From the NCBI RefSeq assembly GCF_025639885.1, contig NZ_CP106738.1, positions 434,001 through 498,000 of the forward strand: DNA of 64,000 bases. The letters are read 5' to 3'. Source of the DNA: Roseovarius pelagicus (GTDB taxonomy: Bacteria; Pseudomonadota; Alphaproteobacteria; Rhodobacterales; Rhodobacteraceae). The first letter of the stretch is position 1. Each line of letters begins with the position of its first letter. The translations under genes were made by a program, and so were the position numbers. Under the pieces are notes generated by a model. It was not told the origin of the DNA. It did no database searches and saw nothing but the letters and a program-made list of their open reading frames with translations. Of this stretch, positions 39,765-49,535 are shown piece by piece.

Positions 39765-41117
39765 TCAGGGACAGAACAGATCTTGTGTCAACGCAAAGAC
39801 CATCAGACCCAGAACCAATGTCAGTCCTGCTGTCATAAGAATGCGCAACGCGCGATCACTTGGCGGGCGTCCGGTCACGGCCTCGAACGCGTAAAACGCC
39901 AGATGCCCACCATCCAGTACCGGGATCGGAAACAGGTTCAGCAGACCAACGGCGGTCGACAGGACCGCAATAAACCAAATAAAGCTTTCTGTGCCTTGGC
40001 TGGCCATTGCGCCGGATACCTGTGCGATTCCGAGGGGGCCTGACATGTTACAGCTGCTAATTGCACCCGTGATCATGTAGTAAAGCCCCGAAAGCGAGCT
40101 TTCGATGACTGTTGCTGTCTGTACCGCGCCGCCAGCGACTGCCTCAATTGGTCCCAGCCGCTCGGTTCCCGGCTCAAACGACCAGCCGCCCGCGATACCG
40201 ATCCGCCACGAGGTTTTAAAACCACCTTCTGACTGGATTTCATCCACCGCGCGCGGCTTCAGTGCAAACTCCAACATCTCTCCGGCACGCCATACATCCA
40301 GCCGCAGAACGCGGCCATTCGACCCCTCGACCATCTGTTTCAGTTGGTCGAAGGACGCGATTGCCTTGCCGTCTATGGCGGTAATGACGTCGCCCGGCTT
40401 CATGTCGATGGAATAGGCCGCCGATTGTGGCGCGAGTTGATCAACGATGGGCGGCAACGGGTGCGGGCCAATGGCGCTTTGTTTGGTGCCATCGCGCAAA
40501 ACGCCATACTCCACCAGCGCCGTATGCGGCAGCGCATCGCTAAACGTCTCGAAGGCGTCCGGTGCCTCGGCATCTGGCATCGTCACCCCTGCCACCGAGA
40601 GCAACTGATCCCCCGGACGCAGGGTAACGCCGGTCACCGGCATCGGTTTGAGGGTCCCAATGGTGATCGGATCGGTCGGTTTGCCTTGGGTCATCATGAT
40701 CGCGGCAAAGACGAGGATCGACAGTGCAAAATTGAACACAGGACCCGCCGCCACCGTGGCCGTGCGCGCCCAGAGTGGCGCACCGTGCATTGTCTGCCGC
40801 AAACGAGCGGGATCGGTTTGGGCCGCTTCGATCGCGTCTTCGTCCTTGCCACTGGCGGCATTCGAATCCCCCAGAAACTTGACATATCCTCCAAAGGGCA
40901 GCGCCGCCAATTGCCAACGCGTGCCGTGCCGATCCATCCGCGAGAACAAGACCGGGCCGAACCCGAGACTGAACACCTCGGCCTTGATGCCGGACCAGCG
41001 CCCGACGATGTAATGGCCGTATTCATGGATCGCGACGATCACCGACAGGGCGACAACAAAGGCGATAAACGTCATAAAAGCGCCGCCAAACTGCGGTATC
41101 ATCGTGGAAATATCCAA
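39765..41117 (-). CDS. rseP: Site-2 metalloprotease RseP
   Basis: Inner-membrane zinc protease that cleaves anti-sigma factors and remnant signal peptides within the membrane. The 450-residue protein has the zinc motif HEYGH at 31-35 in the first membrane helix, PFGGYVKFLGD after it, two PDZ regions (about 130-330) and the second active-site motif LDGGH near the C-terminus. It follows dxr after 9 bases in the usual envelope operon. Confidence 0.97.
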   Translation of the reverse strand: MDISTMIPQFGGAFMTFIAFVVALSVIVAIHEYGHYIVGRWSGIKAEVFSLGFGPVLFSRMDRHGTRWQLAALPFGGYVKFLGDSNAASGKDEDAIEAAQTDPARLRQTMHGAPLWARTATVAAGPVFNFALSILVFAAIMMTQGKPTDPITIGTLKPMPVTGVTLRPGDQLLSVAGVTMPDAEAPDAFETFSDALPHTALVEYGVLRDGTKQSAIGPHPLPPIVDQLAPQSAAYSIDMKPGDVITAIDGKAIASFDQLKQMVEGSNGRVLRLDVWRAGEMLEFALKPRAVDEIQSEGGFKTSWRIGIAGGWSFEPGTERLGPIEAVAGGAVQTATVIESSLSGLYYMITGAISSCNMSGPLGIAQVSGAMASQGTESFIWFIAVLSTAVGLLNLFPIPVLDGGHLAFYAFEAVTGRPPSDRALRILMTAGLTLVLGLMVFALTQDLFCP

Positions 41118-41126
41118 AACCCTGTC

Positions 41127-42302
41127 CTAACCGGCCCTGCGGCCTGCCTGCGTGTCTATGTGTTGCCGTGTAAGGTGGTCCACCGCCCGAACTCTTTCAA
41201 GCGTGATTTCGGATGTCGTAATGTCCGGGTGCCCGGCCAGCCCGTCCAGCGCGTCCTTCACCAAGTCTGCCATCGCCATAAAACCCACATCGCCAGCGAT
41301 AAAGTGGTCAAGCGCGCGCTCTTTGGCGGCATTGAAAACTGCCCCTGTCAGACCACCCGCATCCATCACCTGCCACGCGAGCGGCAGTGCAGGATAGCGC
41401 GCAGGATCGGGGGCCGTGAAATCCAACCGACCAATCGTTGGCAGATCAATCGCTTCGACTGGCAGTGCGCGCCGTTCGGGCCAGTTAAGCGCATAGCCGA
41501 TGGCATGGCGCATATCGGGCGGGCCGACATGGGCCATCAGGCCCCCGTCGCAAAACCCAACCAGCGCGTGAACGATGGATTGCGGGTGAACCACCACTTC
41601 GATCTGATCAGGTGAAAATCCAAAAAACTCTTTGGCTTCTATAACTTCCAATGCCTTGTTGAACATAGAGGCACTGTCGATTGTGATGCGCTGACCCATC
41701 TCCCAATTGGGATGGGCCGATGCCTGCGCAACAGTAGCCGTTTGCATCTGCGCCAGTGGCCAATCTCGAAAAGCACCGCCCGACGCAGTGATGATCACCC
41801 TGCGCGCAGCGGTGATGTCCTCGCCCATCAGGGCCTGAAAAATCGCGGAATGCTCGCTGTCGACAGGCAGGATGCGCGCACCCGTGGCCCGTGCCTGCGC
41901 CATCATCAGTGGTCCGGCCGTCACCAGCGATTCCTTGTTGGCCAATGCCAGTGTACCGCCGTTTTCCAGCGCCGCCAGCCCCGGTGCCAACCCCGCCACA
42001 CCGACGATGGCGGACATGGTCCAGTCCGCGGGGCGCTGTGCAGCGTCGATCAGCGCCGCTTCGCCTGCGGCCGCCTCGACCCGACTACCTGCAAGTGCCG
42101 CGCGCAAGGGCGCCAAAAGGTCATCATGTGCCGTCACGGCCAGTGCTGCGCCGAACTCTCTGGCGTCTGCCGCCAGTTGAGCGATATTGCGCCCGCCGGT
42201 CAGAGCAACCACCTGATAATGGCCCTTTGGCGCGCGTCGGATCAGGTCGAGCGTGTTCTGCCCGATAGATCCCGTCGCCCCAAGTATCGTTACACGCCTC
42301 AT
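41127..42302 (-). CDS. dxr: 1-deoxy-D-xylulose-5-phosphate reductoisomerase
   Basis: Makes MEP, the committed step of the non-mevalonate isoprenoid pathway, which supplies undecaprenyl precursors to UppS nearby. The 391-residue protein starts with the NADPH motif ILGATGSIGQNTLDLI (6-21). It has ILPVDSEHSAIFQAL, with the metal-binding DxE, and SASMFNKALEVIEA. The ATG at 42302 overlaps the cdsA stop by four bases; earlier in-frame codons lie inside cdsA. Confidence 0.98.
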   Translation of the reverse strand: MRRVTILGATGSIGQNTLDLIRRAPKGHYQVVALTGGRNIAQLAADAREFGAALAVTAHDDLLAPLRAALAGSRVEAAAGEAALIDAAQRPADWTMSAIVGVAGLAPGLAALENGGTLALANKESLVTAGPLMMAQARATGARILPVDSEHSAIFQALMGEDITAARRVIITASGGAFRDWPLAQMQTATVAQASAHPNWEMGQRITIDSASMFNKALEVIEAKEFFGFSPDQIEVVVHPQSIVHALVGFCDGGLMAHVGPPDMRHAIGYALNWPERRALPVEAIDLPTIGRLDFTAPDPARYPALPLAWQVMDAGGLTGAVFNAAKERALDHFIAGDVGFMAMADLVKDALDGLAGHPDITTSEITLERVRAVDHLTRQHIDTQAGRRAG

Positions 42303-43087
42303 GCCAGCCCCGGCATCAGGCTCAACCCCCAGAGCAGACTGGCCGCCAGTGCAGCGCCAAGCATTGCATCGAACCGATCCAGCACCCCGCCATGGCCGGG
42401 GATGAGGTTCGAACTGTCCTTGACGCCCGCATGTCGTTTGATCGCACTTTCCCAGATGTCGCCCATCTGCCCGGCAAACGCGATCAGAACCGAGATCGGG
42501 GCGAGCAGGACGCCTGCCCCGGTCACTGCACCGAAGATAAACCCGACCAGTGCCGCGGCCACCCAACCGCCAATGGTGCCGGACCATGTTTTCTTAGGGC
42601 TGATACGCGGCCAGAACTTGCGACCGCCCAACGTCTTGCCAACAAAATATCCCGCCACGTCAGAAGCGATGACAACGCAGATCACCCATAGAATCCACGC
42701 CAGCCCGGCCACTTCGCGCAGCATCACCATGGCATGGCACGCCAATAAAATCGCTGCGGCAAAGCAGGCATAGCGGACCCAGTCGCGCGGCAACTGGCCC
42801 GCGCCGACAATCGCCGCGCCGATCAACAGCGGCAGCACCAGCATCCCCGGCAATAACCATGCCAGCACCAGCGCCCCGCCCGAGACCAGCGCCAGACGTA
42901 CTGGCGCGCCGCGCGCGTCGGGGGCCAGCATACGCACCAGTTCCCAGATCATCAGCGCGCCAATGACCCACACCCCGACAGCAAAGACATAACCGCCTAG
43001 CCACAGCGCCACAGCGCCGATCGCCAGCATCACCACGGCCGAAATCACCCGCGGTCCCAGATCGCTCCAGCGCGCCGTGTTGCTCAT
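42299..43087 (-). CDS. cdsA: Phosphatidate cytidylyltransferase
   Basis: Integral membrane enzyme making CDP-diacylglycerol for phospholipid synthesis. The 262-residue protein has several hydrophobic helices and the C-terminal family signature region containing KRHAGVKDSSNLIPGHGGVLDRFDA. It lies 10 bases after uppS and overlaps dxr by four bases. Confidence 0.97.
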   Translation of the reverse strand: MSNTARWSDLGPRVISAVVMLAIGAVALWLGGYVFAVGVWVIGALMIWELVRMLAPDARGAPVRLALVSGGALVLAWLLPGMLVLPLLIGAAIVGAGQLPRDWVRYACFAAAILLACHAMVMLREVAGLAWILWVICVVIASDVAGYFVGKTLGGRKFWPRISPKKTWSGTIGGWVAAALVGFIFGAVTGAGVLLAPISVLIAFAGQMGDIWESAIKRHAGVKDSSNLIPGHGGVLDRFDAMLGAALAASLLWGLSLMPGLA

Positions 43088-43097
43088 GCCCGATGGC

Positions 43098-43841
43098 TCA
43101 TAGCGTTACAGCACCGAAACGGCGCTCTCGTTTGCCGTAACTTCCGACAAGCTTGGTGAATACGTCACGGGTGAAATCCGGCCATAACGTGTCGATAAAT
43201 TCATATTCCGCATAGGCAGATTGCCAGAGCAAGAAGTTGGAAATCCTTGCCTCCCCGCTGGTGCGGATCACCAGATCGGGGTCGGGTAACACGTGCGTGT
43301 CCAGATACCGCGTCAGCGTGGTTTCGGTCACGTCCTGCGGTGACAACTCACCCGACGCCACATCCTCGGCCAGCCGCTTGATCGCACGGCTTACCTCGTC
43401 GCGACTGCCATAATTCAGCGCGATCGTCAGGTGCACGCGGTCGTTGGCCTGCGTCATCTGTTCCAATTCGTCCATCAACGATATCAGCTTGTTATCCAGC
43501 CGCACCCGATCACCAATAAACCGCACGCGCACGCCCTCGTCACACAGCGCGCGCGCCTCTTTGGTGATGTAGCGCCGAAACAGGCTCATCAGACCGGCAA
43601 CCTCGGTCTGGGTACGCTTCCAGTTCTCAGTCGAGAAAGCGAAAACCGTCAGGTATTTAACGCCCAGATCAGGGCAAGCCTCGACAATCTCACGCACCCG
43701 TTTGGCGCCGGCATGATGCCCAAAGAGCCGGGGGCGTCCGCGCGATTGTGCCCAGCGACCATTACCATCCATGATGACGGCGACGTGTCGGGGCCCACAT
43801 TGCGTGCCCTGCTCTTGTTTTTCCTGGGCTCCATCGGGCAT
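43098..43841 (-). CDS. uppS: Isoprenyl (undecaprenyl) diphosphate synthase
   Basis: Cis-prenyltransferase making the C55 carrier for peptidoglycan and LPS. The 247-residue protein has the catalytic VIMDGNGRW (Asp25), the substrate motif HHAGAKRVREIV, FSTENW and the C-terminal RTSGEARISNFLLWQSAYAEYEF. The ATG at 43841 overlaps the frr stop by one base; the upstream open frame runs inside frr and is discarded. Confidence 0.97.
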   Translation of the reverse strand: MPDGAQEKQEQGTQCGPRHVAVIMDGNGRWAQSRGRPRLFGHHAGAKRVREIVEACPDLGVKYLTVFAFSTENWKRTQTEVAGLMSLFRRYITKEARALCDEGVRVRFIGDRVRLDNKLISLMDELEQMTQANDRVHLTIALNYGSRDEVSRAIKRLAEDVASGELSPQDVTETTLTRYLDTHVLPDPDLVIRTSGEARISNFLLWQSAYAEYEFIDTLWPDFTRDVFTKLVGSYGKRERRFGAVTL

Positions 43842-44404
43842 CAGACTTGCATGATCTCCGCTTGTTTTGTCTCCAACTGCTTGTCCACCTGAACAATGAG
43901 CTTGTCGGTCAGATCCTGCACTTCGGTCTCCCAGAACTTCTGGTCGTCCTCGGACATGCCATCGCCTTTGGCTTTCTTGATCTGGTCCATGCCGTCGCGA
44001 CGAATGTTGCGGATCGCAACGCGCGCGTGCTCGGCGTATTGCGAGGCCACCTTGGTCAACTCGCGGCGGCGTTCTTCGTTCAGCTCGGGAATGGGCAGCA
44101 TGATGATCGTGCCATTCATCTGCGGGTTGATACCCAGCCCGCTCTCGCGGATGGCCTTCTCTACCTTGTTCACCAGCCCCTTGTCCCACACGTTGATTGT
44201 GACCATGCGCGGCTCTGGTACGTTGACGGTACCCACCTGATTTATTGGTGTCTGCGCACCGTAAGCGTCCACCATCACCGGCTCCAGCATCGCCGCAGAA
44301 GCACGGCCCGTGCGCAGCGATGCGAACTCGGTCCGTAGTGACGCAATCGCGCCCTCCATCCGACGTTCCAGATCAGCGGTGTCTATTTCGATATCCTCGG
44401 CCAT
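43841..44404 (-). CDS. frr: Ribosome recycling factor
   Basis: Splits post-termination ribosomes with EF-G. The 187-residue protein has the standard length, with the first long helix containing [23 protein letters not shown], the TINVWDKG hinge region and [25 protein letters not shown] in the last helices. A 51-base gap separates it from pyrH. Confidence 0.98.
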   Translation of the reverse strand: MAEDIEIDTADLERRMEGAIASLRTEFASLRTGRASAAMLEPVMVDAYGAQTPINQVGTVNVPEPRMVTINVWDKGLVNKVEKAIRESGLGINPQMNGTIIMLPIPELNEERRRELTKVASQYAEHARVAIRNIRRDGMDQIKKAKGDGMSEDDQKFWETEVQDLTDKLIVQVDKQLETKQAEIMQV

Positions 44405-44455
44405 TTTACTCTTTCCCTTCGCGGTCTGTTGCGCGCGTATGTGTCAACCCTAGCG

Positions 44456-45187
44456 TCAGCTATGCACTGTTGTATAGGTGCCTTCCCCGGCCAGAATACC
44501 CTTGAAGCCGCCGGGTTCATCCAGACTGAAAACGATGATCGGCAGATTGTTGTCGCGCGCCAGCGCAATGGCGCTGGCGTCCATGACTTTCAGATGTTTG
44601 GCCAGCACGTCATCATATGTGATCCGCTCAAACCGCACGGCGTCATCATTGGTCACCGGATCTTTGTCGTAAACGCCGTCGACCTTGGTTCCCTTCAGAA
44701 TCGCCTGACAAGCCATTTCATTGGCACGCAGCGTCGCGGCAGTGTCGGTGGTGAAATATGGGTTTCCCGTCCCCGCGGCAAAAATGCAAACACGCTTTTT
44801 CTCTAGGTGACGCACAGCGCGGCGGCGGATATAGGGCTCTGCCACCTCGTCCATGCGAATGGCCGAAATGACCCGGCAGAACACACCCAGCTTTTCCAGC
44901 GCGCTTTGCATTGCCAGTGCGTTCATCACCGTCGCCAGCATTCCCATGTAATCGGCAGTGGTACGCTCCATCCCCTGCGCGCTGCCCGAAAGGCCGCGAA
45001 AGATGTTGCCACCGCCAATGACCATGCAGATCTCGACCCCCATATCATGCACGTTCTGCACTTCGCGTGCGATCCTCTCGACCGTGGGCGGGTGCAGACC
45101 ATAGGCGGTGTCCCCCATCAGCGCCTCCCCCGAAATCTTCAGCATTACGCGTTTGAAGGTTGTTTTGGGGGTATCGCCATCGGTCAT
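44456..45187 (-). CDS. pyrH: Uridylate kinase
   Basis: Phosphorylates UMP to UDP; a hexameric amino-acid-kinase-fold enzyme. The 243-residue protein has [13 protein letters not shown] near the N-terminus, [11 protein letters not shown], and the C-terminal nucleotide-binding [12 protein letters not shown]. The ATG at 45187 gives MTDGDTPK; an earlier frame start at 45241 lies in the gap to miaA. It is the first gene of the leftward block; rpsB and tsf, often upstream of it, are not here. Confidence 0.97.
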   Translation of the reverse strand: MTDGDTPKTTFKRVMLKISGEALMGDTAYGLHPPTVERIAREVQNVHDMGVEICMVIGGGNIFRGLSGSAQGMERTTADYMGMLATVMNALAMQSALEKLGVFCRVISAIRMDEVAEPYIRRRAVRHLEKKRVCIFAAGTGNPYFTTDTAATLRANEMACQAILKGTKVDGVYDKDPVTNDDAVRFERITYDDVLAKHLKVMDASAIALARDNNLPIIVFSLDEPGGFKGILAGEGTYTTVHS

Positions 45188-45328
45188 ATGCCGCGCTCCA
45201 TGTTGGGTCCCGTATCGTCGCGCGCAAAATGTCCCAAACATCGTCTGAGTTCAATGCAATAAACCTTGCAAATGCGGAAACTGACGCCGCCGCTCGCATC
45301 GCTGCACGCTTTGCGGTATGCGGATGCC

Positions 45329-46204
45329 ATGAAATGGCAAGGCTCCCTATCACCCGAACAGCCCGTGTTGATCGCCGGACCAACGGCATCGGGTAAATCC
45401 GCGTTGGCGCTGGACATCGCCGAACGCCAGGGCGGCGTGATCGTGAATGCCGATGCGTTGCAGGTCTTTGACAACTGGTGCGTGCTCTCGGCGCGGCCGG
45501 ATGACGCCGAAATGTCGCGGGCACCGCATCGCCTGTATGGGCATATTCCTTATGATGCAGAATATTCCGTCGGACATTGGCTGCGCGAGGTCAGACCGTT
45601 GCTGTCTGGGCCAGATCGTCCAATCATCGTCGGGGGCACCGGGCTCTACTTTTCAGCGCTCACCGAGGGGTTGGCCGAGATACCTACCATCCCTGCCACC
45701 GTGCGCGCCGAGGCCGATGCGCTGCGTCAGCGCGGCGCGTTGCAGCAAATGATAGACAGTTTGGATGGCGCTACGCGGATGCGGATCGACACCCGCAATC
45801 CGATGCGTGTGCAACGCGCGTGGGAGGTGCAACAGGCCACCGGGCGCGGATTGGCCGACTGGCAGGATGCGACACCGCCGCCATTGCTGCCGCGTGCCAT
45901 CACTCAGGCCATCGTTTTGGACGCACCAAAAGAATGGCTGACACCACGCATTGAGGGCCGCTTTGCGCAGATGATCGCAAACGGCGCTCTTGACGAAGCG
46001 CGCGCGAATATGGATCACTGGGACCCTGCGCGCCTCTCGTCAAAGGCGATTGGCGCACCTGAGTTGATTGCCTATCTGCGCGGTGAAATGACACTTGGCG
46101 CCGCCGTTCAAGACGCCGTGGTTGCGACCCGCCAGTTTGCCAAACGGCAACGCACGTGGTTTCGAGCGCGCATGAAGGACTGGCATTGGCAGACCTGTGG
46201 ATGA
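45329..46204 (+). CDS. miaA: tRNA dimethylallyltransferase
   Basis: Adds a dimethylallyl group to A37 of tRNAs reading UNN codons. The 291-residue protein has the P-loop [14 protein letters not shown], the DALQVFDNW segment where DxxQVY is usual, VGGTGLYF, and [16 protein letters not shown] near the end, typical of MiaA. The start is uncertain: the ATG at 45329 is chosen for distance to the P-loop, with weak upstream signals; ATG 45272 or TTG 45266 would add about 20 residues. It is divergent from pyrH. Confidence 0.95.
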   Translation: MKWQGSLSPEQPVLIAGPTASGKSALALDIAERQGGVIVNADALQVFDNWCVLSARPDDAEMSRAPHRLYGHIPYDAEYSVGHWLREVRPLLSGPDRPIIVGGTGLYFSALTEGLAEIPTIPATVRAEADALRQRGALQQMIDSLDGATRMRIDTRNPMRVQRAWEVQQATGRGLADWQDATPPPLLPRAITQAIVLDAPKEWLTPRIEGRFAQMIANGALDEARANMDHWDPARLSSKAIGAPELIAYLRGEMTLGAAVQDAVVATRQFAKRQRTWFRARMKDWHWQTCG

Positions 46205-46215
46205 AATGTGGATAA
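46196..46215. promoter_or_regulatory. Two DnaA-box-like sites at the 3' end of miaA
   Basis: TGTGGATAA at 46207-46215 is the exact reverse of the consensus TTATCCACA; TGTGGATGA at 46196-46204 differs at one position. Their starts are 11 bases apart in the same orientation. They lie across the miaA stop and in the leader of the AraC-type gene. Confidence 0.4.
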
Positions 46216-46329
46216 CTCCTCATCCGCCGAAACATTTCTCTATTCGGACTATTTATGGCTGACATCAGGGATATTCTGTGCGAATAATTGACCAATCGCA
46301 ACAAAACCCCGTCAGGCGACACATCCCGG

Positions 46330-47127
46330 ATGAGCAGCACGCCACAGATCCTCTCTTTAGCGCAATGGATGCACGGTGCTCCATGGCGGTTGGCGCTTCA
46401 GCACGCACTACAACGTCACGCGTTGGTTTGGGTTACGCGCGGACAGGCTCGCGTTACGGTTGATGGTATCCGGCGCGGAGTCGGTGTGCATAATGCACTG
46501 GCTATCCCGGCGGGCACGCTCTTTTCGCTGGAACTGGGGCCACAATGTTTTGGCCTCGTGTGTCTTATCCCCCCCGGTGGTCCGACACTGATGCCCGATC
46601 GTCCACAGCATCTGCGCATCCGCGAAGTGCACACCCAGATGGAACTGACGGCGCTGCTTGACGCCATGCAACGCGAATCAAACCATCCACGCGATTTCTC
46701 GGATGAGGCCCTTGGGGCGCATGCCCAGTTGATGACAGTCTGGCTGCGGCGCGCCATGATCGCACATGAGGCCCCCGACCGGCCGAATGCGGCACATCGT
46801 CTGGTGGCGGCCTATGCTGCGATGGTGGCGCGCGACTATCAGTCCCCCATGCTGATGGCAGATTATGCACGCGATCTGGGGGTAACCCCGACACATCTGA
46901 CGCGGTCCTGTCGGCAATGTTGCGGACTGACTGCGGCTGAAATTCTGACGCAGCGCAGCCTGCACGCGGCGCGCGTCATGCTGGAAGACGGTGGCGATTC
47001 GATTCGTCACGTCGCGGTACAGCTGGGATTTCGCAGTGCTGCGTATTTCTCACGCTTTATCCTGCATCACACGGGGCAGACGCCTTCGGCTTTGCGCAAA
47101 AGCGCGGCCACCAAAAAAGCCGCGTAG
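46330..47127 (+). CDS. AraC family transcriptional regulator
   Basis: A 265-residue regulator. The N-terminal half is cupin-like (HALVWVTRGQARVTVDGIRRGVG...IPAGTLFSLELG), a ligand-sensing domain. The C-terminal AraC domain has two helix-turn-helices: MADYARDLGVTPTHLTRSCRQ and IRHVAVQLGFRSAAYFSRFILHHTGQTPSALR. Target and ligand unknown. The start is uncertain: ATG 46330 is chosen, and a TTG at 46288 would add 14 residues. The DnaA-box-like sites lie in its leader. Confidence 0.88.
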   Translation: MSSTPQILSLAQWMHGAPWRLALQHALQRHALVWVTRGQARVTVDGIRRGVGVHNALAIPAGTLFSLELGPQCFGLVCLIPPGGPTLMPDRPQHLRIREVHTQMELTALLDAMQRESNHPRDFSDEALGAHAQLMTVWLRRAMIAHEAPDRPNAAHRLVAAYAAMVARDYQSPMLMADYARDLGVTPTHLTRSCRQCCGLTAAEILTQRSLHAARVMLEDGGDSIRHVAVQLGFRSAAYFSRFILHHTGQTPSALRKSAATKKAA

Positions 47128-47175
47128 CGGGTCGTGAGCCGCGCCACATCCAGATACGTTAGAATTGTAGTGTAA

Positions 47176-47769
47176 CTAGCTGCCCCAAATTACTTTTACG
47201 TAATTTTTAGTTTCCTTGTAGGGTGGCACATCGCCGTATTTTTTGACCGCTGCGGGACCCGCGTTATAGGCCGCTAACGCCAGCCGCCATGATCCAAATT
47301 CACGATATTGCTGCGCCAGATATCGTGCGCCGCCCTCAAGGTTCTGCTTGGGATCATGGGGATCGACCCGCAACACGGAGGCCGTGCCCGGCATCAGCTG
47401 TGCAAGACCGATCGCGCCCTTGTGTGACAGAGCGGTGGGTTTCCAGTTTGATTCCTGCTGGATCAGCCGCAAAAACAGGTCCTCTGGCACAGAGTGACGT
47501 CGCGCAGCTGCCTTGGCCAACTTCAAATACTGGCCCCGATACCGTCCGTCATAAGCCTTGCCAATGCCATCGCCCCATTTGGTAGGGGTATTGATTTTCT
47601 TAGGCTGTAGACGAACGGACGCTTTGTATTGATTGGCCGCGCGATTATCCAAGACACTGGTTTGCGACTTGAATTGCTTTACACGGCTCTTGGTCGACAG
47701 AATATCAGCCTGAGCAGCCGTCGCTGTGGTCAGGCAAATCGCCAACGCGGCGGAAATGACTTTATTCAT
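47176..47769 (-). CDS. Lytic transglycosylase (SLT domain) protein
   Basis: A 197-residue periplasmic protein that should cleave peptidoglycan between MurNAc and GlcNAc. Signal peptide at 1-20 (ATAAQA). The SLT domain begins around residue 85, with the catalytic Glu106 in LIQQESNW and the [13 protein letters not shown] and [12 protein letters not shown] motifs typical of family 1. The ATG at 47769 precedes the signal peptide directly; the longer frame from 47856 would not give a signal. It is divergent from ssb. Confidence 0.92.
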   Translation of the reverse strand: MNKVISAALAICLTTATAAQADILSTKSRVKQFKSQTSVLDNRAANQYKASVRLQPKKINTPTKWGDGIGKAYDGRYRGQYLKLAKAAARRHSVPEDLFLRLIQQESNWKPTALSHKGAIGLAQLMPGTASVLRVDPHDPKQNLEGGARYLAQQYREFGSWRLALAAYNAGPAAVKKYGDVPPYKETKNYVKVIWGS

Positions 47770-47961
47770 GCCCCAAAACAGTCCCTGTCCCCGAATGAGG
47801 GCATCATACTGATTCCGGCAACAATTTCCAGCGTCAGCCGATACAATCGGCAGCATCCCGCGTGGTTCAGCGCATTTTACGCCAATTTTAACCTTCCCTT
47901 CATGCGCTTGCGATGGTGTAAACGCGCAAACATATGCATTCAGACGCTCAGGGAGACGATC

Positions 47962-48468
47962 ATGGCTGGCTCGGTAAATAAGGTAATCCTCATCGGTAAT
48001 CTGGGCCGTGACCCCGAGGTTCGGACATTCCAGAACGGCGGCAAGGTGTGCAATCTACGCATTGCCACCTCCGAGACGTGGAAAGACCGCAACACCGGCG
48101 AGCGCAAGGAACGGACCGAGTGGCATTCGGTCGCGATCTTTCAGGAGGGGCTGGTGCGCATTGCAGAACAGTATCTACGCAAAGGGTCCAAGGTTTACAT
48201 TGAGGGCCAGTTGCAAACCCGCAAATGGCAGGATCAGTCCGGTCAGGACCGCTATTCGACCGAGGTTGTCCTGCAAGGGTTTGGCGGGACATTGACCATG
48301 CTCGACGGACGCGGCGAAGGCGGCGGCGGCAACTACAGCGGCGGACAGGGCGGTGACTATGGCGGCGGCAGTCAGGGCGGTGGTGATTATGGCGGTGGCG
48401 GCCCTTCGGGTGGCCAAGGCAATCAGGGCGGCCCGTCGCGTGATTTTGACGACGAGATCCCGTTCTGA
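47962..48468 (+). CDS. ssb: Single-stranded DNA-binding protein
   Basis: Coats single-stranded DNA during replication and repair. The 168-residue protein has the OB-fold (1-110; [16 protein letters not shown] and WHSVAIF), a flexible Gly-rich linker made of GGGxYGGG-like units, and the acidic tip DDEIPF that binds partner proteins. GGGAG at 47951-47955 sets the ATG at 47962. No LexA box is visible upstream, unlike recA. Confidence 0.97.
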   Translation: MAGSVNKVILIGNLGRDPEVRTFQNGGKVCNLRIATSETWKDRNTGERKERTEWHSVAIFQEGLVRIAEQYLRKGSKVYIEGQLQTRKWQDQSGQDRYSTEVVLQGFGGTLTMLDGRGEGGGGNYSGGQGGDYGGGSQGGGDYGGGGPSGGQGNQGGPSRDFDDEIPF

Positions 48469-48515
48469 TCCGGCTTTAACGGCATTTTAGGATATTTGCC
48501 CGCACCTGATGGGTC

Positions 48516-49409
48516 ATGCAGATTGTCCTGAACTCCCCCGATCAGTCGCCCGCTTTGCCGGGCGGCGCCATCCAGCAGCACCCAAATTATGCGGCCGCAC
48601 TTGGCCGCATGGGGCTGGATATGCGCGCGGCCGAATTCTACTGTGATGGCAGATACTTGGGGCGGTCACAGTTTGCCCTGCGGCGTTTTGGTCCGCTCCG
48701 GGTTGCATGGATGCCGCGCGGCCCGGTCTGGAGACAGGACACGCCGCCGCCGGACCAAGACCTGCAAAATCGCATGATGGCAGGCCTGCGTCGGGCGGTT
48801 CGCCTTCGCGCTCTCTGGGCCATTAGCAATGACTGCGCCAACCATGCGCCGGGGTTGCGCGCAGCCGGCCCCAGACAGGTTGCCGAACTTTCGCTGACGA
48901 CCGACAGCATCGCCCGCCGCGCCGCGATGCATGGCAAATGGCGCAATAGATTGCGCCGCGCCGAGCGTAACGGTCTTCGCATCACCTCGCGGGTTCTGTC
49001 TCTGCCCCGCGATACGGCCTTGTTGCAGCGCGAGTTGGATCAACGCCGCGCCAGTCACTATGCGGCCCTGCCCCCGGCCTTTACCGTCGCGTGGGTGCAG
49101 GCACAGCCTCAGGCCACTAGGCTGTTCGCGGTACATGAGGGCACAGACGTTATCGCCTATATCCTGCTGTTGCTACACGCGCCTCAGGCCACCTATCATA
49201 TCGGCTGGAGCGGGTCGCGTGGCCGCACCCTGTGCGCTCACAACCTCGCTGTCTGGCATGCAACCGAATGGCTGGCGGCGCGCGGATATGCGCGACTCGA
49301 TCTGGGGTTGATCGATCCTGTCCGCACCCCAAGTCTTGATCGATTCAAGCTGGGTTGCGGCGCGCGCGCGCGTTCTATAGGAGCAACCACAGTTACCGCG
49401 CGATTATAA
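48516..49409 (+). CDS. GNAT/FemAB-like acyltransferase protein
   Basis: A 297-residue soluble protein. The C-terminal half (about 190-285) resembles the FemAB/GNAT acyl-CoA N-acyltransferase fold (LFAVHEGTDVIAYILLLLH...YHIGWSGSRGRTLCAHNLAVWHATEWLAARGYARLDLG). Similar proteins are linked to peptidoglycan, capsule or exopolysaccharide modification; substrate unknown. It follows ssb after 47 bases. The last six codons and stop are exactly duplicated just after the gene (49391-49428). Confidence 0.72.
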   Translation: MQIVLNSPDQSPALPGGAIQQHPNYAAALGRMGLDMRAAEFYCDGRYLGRSQFALRRFGPLRVAWMPRGPVWRQDTPPPDQDLQNRMMAGLRRAVRLRALWAISNDCANHAPGLRAAGPRQVAELSLTTDSIARRAAMHGKWRNRLRRAERNGLRITSRVLSLPRDTALLQRELDQRRASHYAALPPAFTVAWVQAQPQATRLFAVHEGTDVIAYILLLLHAPQATYHIGWSGSRGRTLCAHNLAVWHATEWLAARGYARLDLGLIDPVRTPSLDRFKLGCGARARSIGATTVTARL

Positions 49410-49428
49410 AGTTACCGCGCGATTATAA
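49391..49428. repeat. Perfect 19-base tandem duplication across a stop codon
   Basis: AGTTACCGCGCGATTATAA occurs at 49391-49409 and again at 49410-49428. The first copy contains the last codons and TAA of the GNAT-like gene, so the second copy is silent. It looks like a recent slippage event. Confidence 0.9.
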
Positions 49429-49535
49429 ATCGCTTGTTGTCGCTGCGACGCGGTCCCCCCTATTCGCTGCTTTGCCTCTGGCCTTTCAGTCAAAGCGCGT
49501 ATAGGGCGCGACAAAACATCTGAGGAACGCCCGAA

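Noticed and set aside
48310..48450. Gly-rich tandem repeat in ssb
   Set aside because: Normal disordered linker of SSB before the DDEIPF tip.
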